Source of the DNA: Paenibacillus sp. JDR-2
GTDB taxonomy: Bacteria; Bacillota; Bacilli; Paenibacillales; Paenibacillaceae
DNA length: 64,000 nucleotides
Direction of reading: 5' to 3'
Assembly (NCBI RefSeq): GCF_000023585.1
Contig: NC_012914.1
Span: 4,680,001-4,744,000 of the forward strand
In this document: piece by piece, positions 45,907-53,410 of the stretch
How positions within the stretch are numbered: position 1 is the first letter of the stretch
Layout of the letters: each line of letters begins with the position of its first letter
Program-made: the position numbers and the translations under genes
The notes under the pieces: generated by a model
Database searches by the model: none
What the model was told of the DNA's origin: nothing
The model's input: the letters and a program-made list of their open reading frames with translations, nothing else

Positions 45907-47034
45907 CTACCACAGGAGCACATGCTTATTGTTCAAGCGAAGCAATGCTTCGATAAAGAAATAATCGCCGTAAATGATCGGGACTTCCGCATGCCGCTCT
46001 CCATGATAAGCAGCCGTTCCGCCGTTCACGATCGAATCCTCGTTAACGTTCCAATTGCAGAAGCGTTCATCTGTCGCACGAAGGATGTTAATCGCGGCAT
46101 TCCGGTATAAATCACGTTCGAGCTCCGGGAGTGCATCCGCCAGCTCCAGAAGACCGCATGCTGCGCATACCCCTGCCGTTGTATCCCACTTCACCGGCTC
46201 CTTCGGCGACCGGAAATCTACGAGCGGAACAAACCCTGTTGTGGATACGTTGGCAATAAAATAATGCGCGATCCGCTTCGCCGCATGCAGGTAGCGTTCA
46301 TCCTTGGTATAGCGGTAGCTTAGGGCAAAACCGTAAAGGGCCCAGGATTGGCCTCTCGACCAAGAGGAACCGCTTGCAAAACCTTGGCCGCCCGGCGCTT
46401 CGATTAACTCGCCATTCTCCGGATCCAAAATCGCAATATGATTGCAGGATCCGTCTTCCCGAACCGCCTGCCGGAGCACCGTATCGGCATGGTCCATTGC
46501 TATATAAGAGAATCGGGGATCGTTTGTTTCCTTACTTGCCCAATAAAGCAGCGGAATGTTCATCATGCTGTCAATAATGATCCAACCCGTGCAGTCATCA
46601 TTCCAGGCCCGGATGAATTTGCCGCGCGGGTTGTATCTTCCCGCCAGCAGGTTCGCCGCATGCATCCCGCGGATCTTCGATCTCTCGCTTCCGGTAAACC
46701 GGTAGTTTGCGACTGCGGAATGCAGCCACATAAAACCAACATCGTGATGCAAGCCGTTAAATCCGTCAAACGCCGCGTCTAGTCTGCGTTCCACGCCTTC
46801 GGCAGCGGCTTTATATTTGTCTTCCTTGGTTGCTTGGTACATGTGCCACAGCATGCCGGGCCAGAACCCGTTCGTCCACCAGAAAATATCGCTCTCGCCC
46901 ATATCCTCGCGGTATACGCCGCCATCCGGCACATATGGAATCCGCTCGCCGATCCGATCGCATTGGGCGGACATTTTACGCTCGATTTTGTCCCATGCGC
47001 TGCTGATCCACTGCTGAACCTCGTCTTTCGCCAT
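45907..47034 (-). CDS. GH88 unsaturated glucuronyl/galacturonyl hydrolase
   Basis: Cytoplasmic enzyme that removes the 4,5-unsaturated uronic acid left on the non-reducing end by polysaccharide lyases. It is an alpha/alpha-barrel of 375 residues with both expected catalytic Asp: D98 in LHHDVGFMW and D155 in WIIIDSMMN. Other family motifs are WTNGFWPGMLWHMY and WSRGQSWALYGFALSYRYT. I start at the ATG at 47034 (AGGAG 7 nt upstream) rather than the ATG at 47040. It heads the operon with the importer, binding protein and probably GH43. Its presence implies a lyase-degraded substrate, matching the secreted lyase-family protein. Confidence 0.88.
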   Translation of the reverse strand: MAKDEVQQWISSAWDKIERKMSAQCDRIGERIPYVPDGGVYREDMGESDIFWWTNGFWPGMLWHMYQATKEDKYKAAAEGVERRLDAAFDGFNGLHHDVGFMWLHSAVANYRFTGSERSKIRGMHAANLLAGRYNPRGKFIRAWNDDCTGWIIIDSMMNIPLLYWASKETNDPRFSYIAMDHADTVLRQAVREDGSCNHIAILDPENGELIEAPGGQGFASGSSWSRGQSWALYGFALSYRYTKDERYLHAAKRIAHYFIANVSTTGFVPLVDFRSPKEPVKWDTTAGVCAACGLLELADALPELERDLYRNAAINILRATDERFCNWNVNEDSIVNGGTAAYHGERHAEVPIIYGDYFFIEALLRLNNKHVLLW

Positions 47035-47073
47035 GTTCATTCTCCTACTCTCTGTCGTTGACTTGCTAATTAA

Positions 47074-47132
47074 ATTGTAAGCGCGTTAAAAAAACGAAAA
47101 TATCATAAAATTACAAGATTCCTTGTAATTTT
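47074..47132 (-). promoter_or_regulatory. Promoter of the GH88 operon with shared activator element (copy 3) and cre
   Basis: Minus-strand -10 TACAAT (47074-47079), 17-base spacer, weak -35 TATTTT (47097-47102), and directly against it the 26-base element 47103-47128. The element shares its last 13 bases, AGATTCCTTGTAA on the plus strand, with the GH28 promoter. Here it also forms a perfect palindrome with 11-base arms (47107-47132). A cre-like site TTGTAAGCGCGTTAA (47075-47089, 13 of 15) covers the -10. Positions 47133-47286 hold no gene I can support. Confidence 0.65.
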
Positions 47133-47286
47133 CGCTTCAAACTGCGCAATTGAATGTTCTTCGATCGCTGTTGCTCTGGTATTCCTTGAATAGTTTTTTA
47201 TAAGGTTGGAATCCCAGAGCAAAGGCGGGCGCTGACGCTTCTTCAGAATCATTCAATTGCTCCGTTTGGCTTTGTGTGCCCATAAA

Positions 47287-47320
47287 AATGGCTGTACGGT
47301 CTTTGCACCGTACAGCCATT
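47287..47320 (-). terminator. Terminator of the GH28-like gene
   Basis: 14-bp perfect stem AATGGCTGTACGGT / ACCGTACAGCCATT with a 6-base loop, followed by TTTATGG on the minus strand. Confidence 0.8.
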
Positions 47321-47335
47321 AAATACAATAAAAAC

Positions 47336-48772
47336 TTAACTAAAAGTGAGATTGTTGACATGTTCTCCTAGCTCGAGGTTACCGGAGGAGACATCGGCGA
47401 CCTTACGGTCGTTGATGTAGAGGTTATGGATGGTTACTCCGTCGACGCAGCGAGAATCGTCGAAGCCGCTTATTCGGGAGATGGCATCGTCGCTGCCGTT
47501 GTAGTAGATGCCGTCGAACGTGATTTGCTCGATGCGATTGCCCGGAACCGGATTGTAATCCGGGTTCCAGACTACCCGGATATCGATGATTCTGCCGAGT
47601 TTGAACGGTTCAATCCGGATATTGCGGTAGGTCACGTTACGCACCGTATTTTTGTCTCCGGCATTAATGGACAAGCAGCCTTGGTAATTATCCTGGGGTT
47701 CATGATGCTCCAGGATATCGATATTTTCGAAGATAATATTCTCAATCAACGTGCCGTCGGCTTCATAATCGCCGTGGGTACCAATGTTGGTTGGATGCGC
47801 CACGTCTGCCCATAACGTTGAATTCTTCACGTTAATGTTGCGCGTATCGCCGTAGTAACCCCATCGGTGTCCGTAAATGGCAATACAGTCATCGGAATTC
47901 CGCATAAAGACATGATTGATCTCAACGTCGCAGCAGGACATCATATCGATACCATCGGACCAGCCTCGTGTGCTGAATGACTCGAAGTCGGAAATGCGAA
48001 TTTGCTGCGACTGCCCCAAATAAATGCTGTAATGCGGCGGATCTACAACGGTAATGCCGGACACGGAAATATTCCGCGAGTACATGATCCGGACACCGCG
48101 GAAAGATGAGAAGCGGCCGAACTCCGCCAAGTACAGAATGCCGTGGCCAGAGATTTGCACATTTTCCACCTTGTCGCAGACAAAAGATCCCGCTACGTAA
48201 GCTCCTCCCTCGATGTAAATCCTCTTGCCCGAGGGAACGTTAACGATAACTTGTTCAATATGATGAAGACCCGCCGTGAAATAAAGCGTATGATAGCGGT
48301 TGTCCGCCAGCTTCTCTTGCAATACGTCAATCCGATGAATACCGGGATGAATGCAAGCAACGCCGGGATCCGACGAATCGGGACGCAGCTTCTCGAGCTC
48401 TTTTGCAAACAAATGAAGGTTATGGAACCGATCGCCGTTTATTTCAACCGACAGCTTCTGGGGCCTCGATAAGCGGAACTGTATGGTACGTTCGTCAATG
48501 ACTTCGGCATGTATGCCGGTGGAAAGCGGACGGATTACGACATCCTTCACTGGCTCCCTGTTGCAGATAACTTTTACTTCGACTTCACCGCTGTAGTCGA
48601 ACTTAACCAGAGAAGCCTCCCTGACGTGATGCATATCGACTTTAACGAGCAAGGCCCCAACCTCTGTCCACTCCCCGCCAGGTATACGTACAAATACATC
48701 AAAATCTTGATTGACGGGCAATGCTCTAGGAATCGGATAAACGGATATTGCGTTAACGGCTGACTTTGCCAA
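47336..48772 (-). CDS. GH28-like parallel beta-helix glycosidase
   Basis: 478 residues. An N-terminal beta domain leads into a right-handed beta-helix with GH28 polygalacturonase landmarks: SDGID (272-276), NSDDCIAI with the Asp pair at 294-295, and a following GTHGD. The canonical NTD and RIK motifs are changed, so the substrate may not be plain polygalacturonan. No signal peptide, so it is probably an intracellular exo-enzyme. I start at the TTG at 48772: AGGAGAG lies 8 nt before it, and the -10 box at 48805-48810 would put transcription start downstream of the ATG at 48802. Its promoter carries the shared element. Confidence 0.75.
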   Translation of the reverse strand: MAKSAVNAISVYPIPRALPVNQDFDVFVRIPGGEWTEVGALLVKVDMHHVREASLVKFDYSGEVEVKVICNREPVKDVVIRPLSTGIHAEVIDERTIQFRLSRPQKLSVEINGDRFHNLHLFAKELEKLRPDSSDPGVACIHPGIHRIDVLQEKLADNRYHTLYFTAGLHHIEQVIVNVPSGKRIYIEGGAYVAGSFVCDKVENVQISGHGILYLAEFGRFSSFRGVRIMYSRNISVSGITVVDPPHYSIYLGQSQQIRISDFESFSTRGWSDGIDMMSCCDVEINHVFMRNSDDCIAIYGHRWGYYGDTRNINVKNSTLWADVAHPTNIGTHGDYEADGTLIENIIFENIDILEHHEPQDNYQGCLSINAGDKNTVRNVTYRNIRIEPFKLGRIIDIRVVWNPDYNPVPGNRIEQITFDGIYYNGSDDAISRISGFDDSRCVDGVTIHNLYINDRKVADVSSGNLELGEHVNNLTFS

Positions 48773-48804
48773 GCGGAACACTCTCCTAATCTGTTGTTCC
48801 ATTT

Positions 48805-48860
48805 ATTCTACTTAGCCGGCATTCCGCCTAACAATCGCAATTTTGCTAGATTCCTTGTAA
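48805..48860 (-). promoter_or_regulatory. Promoter of the GH28-like gene with shared activator element (copy 2)
   Basis: Minus-strand -10 TAGAAT (48805-48810), 18-base spacer, -35 TTGTTA (48829-48834), and directly against it the 26-base element 48835-48860. It begins TCGCAATTTTGC like the lyase copy and ends AGATTCCTTGTAA like the GH88 copy. Confidence 0.65.
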
Positions 48861-48868
48861 AAAAGCTC

Positions 48869-49297
48869 TTATGGTTGTTCCTCCTTATCGACGATCACCC
48901 ATGTTCCATGATCAAGCTTGGCTTTGATCTTAATTGGAATTCGGGAAGCCCCATACATAGCTGCACGGTCTTTTTGACCAACGCCTTCGTACGTGTACTG
49001 AACCCATACCGTGCCTTTGGTAAAGGTATGAAAGACATGACCCGTGCTTAGTTGAACTTGGATGTTGTCATCGGGCTTTTGATTCGGGAAATCCACAAAC
49101 TGCAGAAACTTGGTTTTTACCGTATCCGATACGGAAGACTCGTCTAACGTTATTCCGTTTTTCCCGTCCATATAGATCGAGGTTACGGTATGTTTGACGC
49201 TTTGCAGAATCCAGACATAGAAACCAATATAGACTGCAAGAATAATAACAAATATGGCAATAAACCGTGTCTTCCAGCTCTTTAAGCTTATGTTCAT
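48869..49297 (-). CDS. Membrane-anchored protein of unknown function
   Basis: 142 residues with one N-terminal membrane helix (about 11-33) and an extracytoplasmic domain rich in beta-type sequence (GTVWVQYTYEGVG, IPIKIKAKLDHGTWVIVDKEE). Family not recognised. GGAGGG lies 6 nt before the ATG. It follows a similar small membrane-anchored protein gene by 18 bases, so both are probably exported partners. Confidence 0.6.
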   Translation of the reverse strand: MNISLKSWKTRFIAIFVIILAVYIGFYVWILQSVKHTVTSIYMDGKNGITLDESSVSDTVKTKFLQFVDFPNQKPDDNIQVQLSTGHVFHTFTKGTVWVQYTYEGVGQKDRAAMYGASRIPIKIKAKLDHGTWVIVDKEEQP

Positions 49298-49315
49298 GAC
49301 AAGCCCTCCCTTGCA

Positions 49316-49606
49316 TTAAGGTCCCGTTCCAACGCTCGAGACGATCCAGAACGGTCCAAACTTTTTCAAGTAAAATACGCTCATTCCGCCACCGGTAACT
49401 CTGTCTTTAAAATTAGTCACATCGTACAAATGCCCATATTGATGATCATAGAGATGTTTGTCGGTTATTTTAGACGTAAATACACTTCCGAAATGGAAGC
49501 TGGTCAGCATATACCTCCGGGTCGTTAACTGCGGGGACAAGAAGCTAATGATCCATAAGACTATTACAACACTAACGGCAAGCTTGACTATCGTTCTTCT
49601 CTGCAA
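49316..49606 (-). CDS. Small membrane-anchored protein of unknown function
   Basis: 96 residues, one N-terminal helix (about 8-24), then a short extracytoplasmic region ending FGPFWIVSSVGTGP. The C-terminal pattern resembles that of its downstream neighbour (a final strand with a tryptophan). It starts at TTG with GAGGTG about 13 nt upstream. I do not recognise it. Confidence 0.5.
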   Translation of the reverse strand: MQRRTIVKLAVSVVIVLWIISFLSPQLTTRRYMLTSFHFGSVFTSKITDKHLYDHQYGHLYDVTNFKDRVTGGGMSVFYLKKFGPFWIVSSVGTGP

Positions 49607-49826
49607 CTGAATAATCGATCACCTCTAAGTTCGGTAATTCCATTATAAGGGATTAATTCTAGTTGTTAGACGATGGAAGCAGGCGAATAGTTTCGTTTCT
49701 AATCAAATTCGACCTAAGTCCAGTAAAAGTAGCGACAAATGTCGGAAGTGGATCGGCACAACTTTGGGTAATCTTGAGAAGCAGATGTTAAACGTCCATA
49801 TACCTATTGAAAAGGAGAAATTGATT

Positions 49827-50543
49827 GTGAATGAGTTGCAAAATGCGCTGTCTGAGGTTATTGAATCAGGCTCGCAAGCTAATCCTGCTTTGAGTGCAGT
49901 CATCCATAACTATGCGAAGTATCATGCGGTACTCGTTATTTTTGGCGGACTATTGGTCATACTCTTTGCATGGCTTAGCATCAGATTTTGGGCAAATTTC
50001 AAACGAAACTCTATGATAAGCAATTCCAAATGGAGTTTCGAGAAAAAGGTATACTTTTCTTTTGGAATAATAAGCTCGTTTATCACTTTATTAATGGCTT
50101 TGATCGTTGTGGCAAACGCGACAAATACATTTTATCCGCTGCATGGGTTTTCCTTGTTTATTGATTCATTCGCAATCTCGGATGGAGAATCCTATAAGAA
50201 TGAATGGCGTCTTGCTTTTATGGAATGGATAAGGTCAGGTAATGAAAATATCCCCGCCATGATTCAGCAGAAAATAAATGCACGTATCGAGTTTCACGCT
50301 ACAAAGGCAATAGTTTGCGGAGTTTTGTTCATCATCTTTGTTGCACTTGGTTTATTTCTTTGGAACTCCTTAATAAAAAGGACTAAAGCTTTGGGTGCCA
50401 AGTGGAGATACATAGAAAAAACGTACTTTTTATCCGGAATAGCCACGGTTGCCCTTTCTCTGTTATTGATGGTGATGGTTGTAGCAAATACGCAAGGAGC
50501 AATTGCACCGCTGACCGCCTTTTTAGTTGGTTTGTCCGGATAA
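49827..50543 (+). CDS. Four-helix membrane protein of unknown function
   Basis: 238 residues with four hydrophobic segments forming two similar halves: each has a helix, WSFEKKVYFSFGIISS or WRYIEKTYFLSGIATV, then a second helix and VVANA / VVANT. This suggests an internal duplication. The start is the GTG at 49827 with AAGGAG 9 nt upstream. An in-frame TTG at 49764 has no such signal. A bidirectional terminator follows. Confidence 0.6.
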   Translation: MNELQNALSEVIESGSQANPALSAVIHNYAKYHAVLVIFGGLLVILFAWLSIRFWANFKRNSMISNSKWSFEKKVYFSFGIISSFITLLMALIVVANATNTFYPLHGFSLFIDSFAISDGESYKNEWRLAFMEWIRSGNENIPAMIQQKINARIEFHATKAIVCGVLFIIFVALGLFLWNSLIKRTKALGAKWRYIEKTYFLSGIATVALSLLLMVMVVANTQGAIAPLTAFLVGLSG

Positions 50544-50564
50544 GGCTGAAAAGCTTCTCATTGG

Positions 50565-50614
50565 AAAAAGCACCGGGTAGTATGGACTGGAACTCCATAC
50601 CACCGGTGCTTTTT
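50565..50614. terminator. Bidirectional terminator between convergent genes
   Basis: AAAAAGCACCGG pairs with CCGGTGCTTTTT, with an inner GTATGG / CCATAC helix, giving a U run in both directions. It serves the four-helix gene on plus and the 117-residue gene on minus. Confidence 0.85.
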
Positions 50615-50966
50615 AATATGTCCTTACCCATTCAAAGCATCTGCATACAAAAGCAAAGGCTTCATACTCTTGTTCTTTTACCCGGAAGTTAATATTCTCA
50701 AGCTGATCCGATGAAATATCCTGAATTTTGATATCCAAACGGAAGGCTCCCTGGAAGCTGCCTATTTTCAGATCTTTAACATCCTCAAACGTAATGATTA
50801 ATTTGGGCTCATCCTGGCCAAGAGGAAGCGAACTAAGCGTTATGATCAAATTGTCTGTCAACATCCCCGGTTCATGCTCAGAACGAACCAGATTAAAGGA
50901 TTGTATGTAGCAGAGCTTGTACTGCTTTTGATAAAAACTCTGTATTCGATCAGCCGTAAATTTCAT
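50613..50966 (-). CDS. Conserved-looking protein of unknown function
   Basis: 117 residues, soluble, alternating hydrophobic pattern consistent with a beta sheet (LIITLSSLPLG, LIITFEDVKDLKIG). AAGGAGG lies 10 nt before the ATG. I cannot name the family. It stands alone between convergent and co-directional small genes. Confidence 0.6.
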   Translation of the reverse strand: MKFTADRIQSFYQKQYKLCYIQSFNLVRSEHEPGMLTDNLIITLSSLPLGQDEPKLIITFEDVKDLKIGSFQGAFRLDIKIQDISSDQLENINFRVKEQEYEAFAFVCRCFEWVRTY

Positions 50967-51013
50967 CTTCGGACAGCCTCCTTATTACTAATATATACTC
51001 CTCCGCATAAATG

Positions 51014-51039
51014 AAAAGGACCATCTTCTAAGATGGCCC
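51014..51039 (-). terminator. Probable terminator after the interrupted small membrane gene
   Basis: GGGCCATCTT / AAGATGGTCC hairpin with one G-U pair then UUUUC on the minus strand, only 7 bases after the TAG at 51047. Confidence 0.55.
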
Positions 51040-51046
51040 TCCAGTA

Positions 51047-51274
51047 CTAGTAGGGAACAAAATAAGCGGTTATTCTACAGCTATCGAGCATAATATAGTA
51101 TTCGCCCTTGTCTCCTGTTTTGGGGGTAACTTTGCCGTGCGCCTGTTAGAAACAACCAATCTGATTAACCAAATAGTTGATTCCGTATATTAAAACAAAA
51201 TACGATCCGGCCCACAAAGCCGATAACACAAACAATGCGACTCCGATCCACTGCATTAAGCTTAAACGTCTCAA
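51047..51274 (-). pseudogene. Small membrane-protein gene with an in-frame TAA
   Basis: From the TTG at 51274 a 42-residue frame encodes one membrane helix (MQWIGVALFVLSALWAGSYF, then VLIYGINYLVNQIGCF) and ends at TAA (51146-51148). The same frame then stays open for 32 codons (KVTPKTGDKGEYYIMLDSCR, then ITAYFVPY) to a TAG at 51047, immediately followed by a hairpin terminator. The terminator position suggests the original gene ended at 51047 and that TAA is a nonsense change. The alternative is a genuine 42-residue protein (51146-51274). No family recognised. Confidence 0.4.
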
Positions 51275-51378
51275 TGGCCCTTCACACCTTCCACATAAAC
51301 CATCTGCCATGGCCGTCCGTTTCGGCAAGCGTAAGCTTCTTCTCTTCACCATTCTTGTAATTGGCTTCCTTCCCGTTG

Positions 51379-53055
51379 TTAGTTCGGTCTTTTCCAGCTG
51401 TCCTTGAGCGGTACAACCCGGTTGAATACCAGTTGATCATCCGTACGTGGTTTCGTGTCGACGGAGAAATACCCATGGCGCAGGAACTGGAATTTTTGCT
51501 CGGGACCGGCATGCTTAACATGTACTTCAATAAGGATCTGTTTCTTAACCAAGGAATCGGGATTTATTTTGGATGTCCAATCCTCTCCATCCTTCGGCAG
51601 CTCCTCGTCCAGAAGCAATTGATCGTATAGATTAACATCCGCCCGAATGCCATGCGCTGCCGAGACCCAATGAATCGTCCCTTTCACTTTACGCCCGGTA
51701 AAACCTGAGCCGCTCTTCGTAAGCGGATCGTACGTGCATCGCAATTCCATGATTTCACCGGAAACAGGATCCTTAACAACCTCTTCGCATCGGATAAAAT
51801 AAGCTCCCTTCAGCCTTACTTCCCCGCCCGGACGAAGCCGGTGATAGCCTTTTGGCGGCTCCTCCATAAAGTCTTCCCGCTCGATATAAATGGTTCTGGA
51901 GAACGGGACCTCCCGTGTGCCCAGCGCTACGTTTTCACCGTTATTTTCGACCAGCAGCATTTCTTCCGCCTCTTCCGGGTAGTTCGTAATGGTGACCTTT
52001 AAAGGCTCCAAAACAGCCATAACGCTTGCCGCTTTCTCCTTAAGGTCTTGCCGGACGAAATGATCCAGGAGCGAAATGTCCACGGTGCTTTGATTGCGGA
52101 TACTCCCAATTTCTTCAATAAAATCATGGATGCTCTCCGGCGTATAACCCCTGCGTCTTAAGCCGCGAAGAGTAGGCAGTCTGGGATCATCCCATCCGTC
52201 CACGAAGCCGCCTTCCACCAGCTGTCTTAAAAACCGCTTGCTCGTGACAACACCGGTTAAGCTCAATCGACCAAATTCCCTTTGCCGCGGTGGCTCAGCA
52301 ATCTCCAGCTCATTCAGAACCCATTCGTACAACGGCCGATGATCCTTGAATTCAATCGAGCAGAGCGAGTAGGTAATCCCTTCAATCGCGTCTTGAATCG
52401 GATGGGCAAAATCATACATGGGATAGATGCACCAGTCGCGTTTTGTCCGATAATGCTCGGCGTAAAGGATACGGTAAAGAACCGGATCACGCAGATTGAT
52501 ATTGGGGGATGCCATATTTATTTTCGCGCGTAATACTTTGGAGCCGGCCGGAAATGCTCCGTTTTTCATCTTTGCGAAAAGTTCCAGATTTTCCTCCGCC
52601 GAGCGTCCGCGGTAAGGACTGTTTCTTCCCGGCTCCGTTAAAGTTCCGCGGTACTCCGTTAATTCGTCAGGCGTCAGATCGCATACGAATGCTTTGCCTT
52701 TCTTAATGAGGGTAATGGCTGCATCGAAGATTTTCTCCGCATAATCGGAGCCGTAATAGATGTGTTCTTTCGGATTTACGCCAAGCCACTTAATATCCTC
52801 GATGATCGCGTTAACGTATTCGATATCTTCTTTTAACGGATTGGTATCGTCGAACCGCAGATGAAAGGTACCGCCGAAATTTTGCGCAATCATAGCGTTC
52901 GTAAGAATCGCGTAAGCACTCCCGATATGGAGATAACCATTAGGTTCGGGAGGGAATCTCGTGCGCATTTCCCTGCTGAACGGCTTCCGTTCAAGCTCTT
53001 CGCTAATAAGTCTAAACATGTGATGCTCCGCTAAATGTTCCTTGGAATTGTCCAT
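51379..53055 (-). CDS. glnS: Glutaminyl-tRNA synthetase
   Basis: Class I enzyme charging tRNA-Gln directly with glutamine. The ATP-binding HIGH-type motif HIGS is at 43-46 after PPEPNG, and the second signature is TSKRFL (KMSKS-like). Tyr-and-Trp-rich RDWCIYPMYDFAHPIQDAIE is a GlnRS hallmark. The C-terminal beta-barrel anticodon region is complete. Length 558 matches bacterial GlnRS. ATG at 53055 has AGGAGGG 7 nt upstream. Most Firmicutes lack GlnRS and amidate Glu-tRNA-Gln, so this gene was probably acquired laterally. It is nevertheless under a glutamine-type T-box leader. Confidence 0.95.
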   Translation of the reverse strand: MDNSKEHLAEHHMFRLISEELERKPFSREMRTRFPPEPNGYLHIGSAYAILTNAMIAQNFGGTFHLRFDDTNPLKEDIEYVNAIIEDIKWLGVNPKEHIYYGSDYAEKIFDAAITLIKKGKAFVCDLTPDELTEYRGTLTEPGRNSPYRGRSAEENLELFAKMKNGAFPAGSKVLRAKINMASPNINLRDPVLYRILYAEHYRTKRDWCIYPMYDFAHPIQDAIEGITYSLCSIEFKDHRPLYEWVLNELEIAEPPRQREFGRLSLTGVVTSKRFLRQLVEGGFVDGWDDPRLPTLRGLRRRGYTPESIHDFIEEIGSIRNQSTVDISLLDHFVRQDLKEKAASVMAVLEPLKVTITNYPEEAEEMLLVENNGENVALGTREVPFSRTIYIEREDFMEEPPKGYHRLRPGGEVRLKGAYFIRCEEVVKDPVSGEIMELRCTYDPLTKSGSGFTGRKVKGTIHWVSAAHGIRADVNLYDQLLLDEELPKDGEDWTSKINPDSLVKKQILIEVHVKHAGPEQKFQFLRHGYFSVDTKPRTDDQLVFNRVVPLKDSWKRPN

Positions 53056-53086
53056 TCCCAATCCCTCCTACAAAGTATTGTGAAAC

Positions 53087-53381
53087 AAAAAAAACTCCAC
53101 CCCCAAGACGTTAAGTCTTGGGGACGAAGTTCCGCGGTGCCACCCCAGTTTGTTAATATGTCGCCATATTAACCTCTTCAAGTACGGCATTGCATGCAAT
53201 GGTTATACTCTAGCTCTGTAACGGGAGCTCCCGTCATGCCATCACCCGTAAGGATCCGTCATGCTGCTCAGAGGCTTGTTTCGTGGAATGGTTCTCCGCT
53301 CCTTCTCAGCTTCCGGAGCTCTCTGTTTGAGAACGTTATTCCCTTACTCTTCTCGTCATCGCATTTCCATAATTGTTTATT
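53087..53381 (-). promoter_or_regulatory. T-box riboswitch (glutamine type) upstream of glnS
   Basis: Leader with the standard T-box parts, read on the minus strand. Stem I begins GCGATGACGAG, with AGTA on the 5-prime side of the specifier loop and GAA on the 3-prime side. The specifier is CAA (53276-53278), followed by the conserved purine. The T-box core is TGGCACCGCGG (53132-53142), then a terminator stem CCCAAGAC / GTCTTGGG with eight U (53087-53131). The variable base C in TGGC pairs with a G discriminator base, as tRNA-Gln has. Uncharged tRNA-Gln should stabilise the antiterminator and allow glnS transcription. Promoter TTTACA, 17 bases, TATTAT at 53382-53410. Confidence 0.9.
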
Positions 53382-53410
53382 ATAATACGAATAATTCCCT
53401 AATTTGTAAA
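53382..53410 (-). promoter_or_regulatory. Promoter of the glnS T-box transcript
   Basis: TTTACA (53405-53410), 17-base spacer, TATTAT (53382-53387) on the minus strand. The -35 lies inside the 3-prime end of the GH43 gene, so glnS is transcribed independently of it. Confidence 0.65.

Noticed and set aside
47137..47283. Minus-strand frame after the GH28-like gene (QTEQLNDSEEASAPAF)
   Set aside because: It follows a strong terminator, has no ribosome site and overlaps the activator element. Possibly a remnant, but unsupported.
51146..51148. Recoding of the in-frame stop as selenocysteine, given selD nearby
   Set aside because: The codon is TAA, not TGA, and no SECIS-like hairpin follows it.
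53271..53282. Reading the glnS T-box specifier as ACA (Thr)
   Set aside because: Aligning the 3-prime helix with the second T-box gives CAA, and the C in the T-box core suits tRNA-Gln with a G discriminator base.
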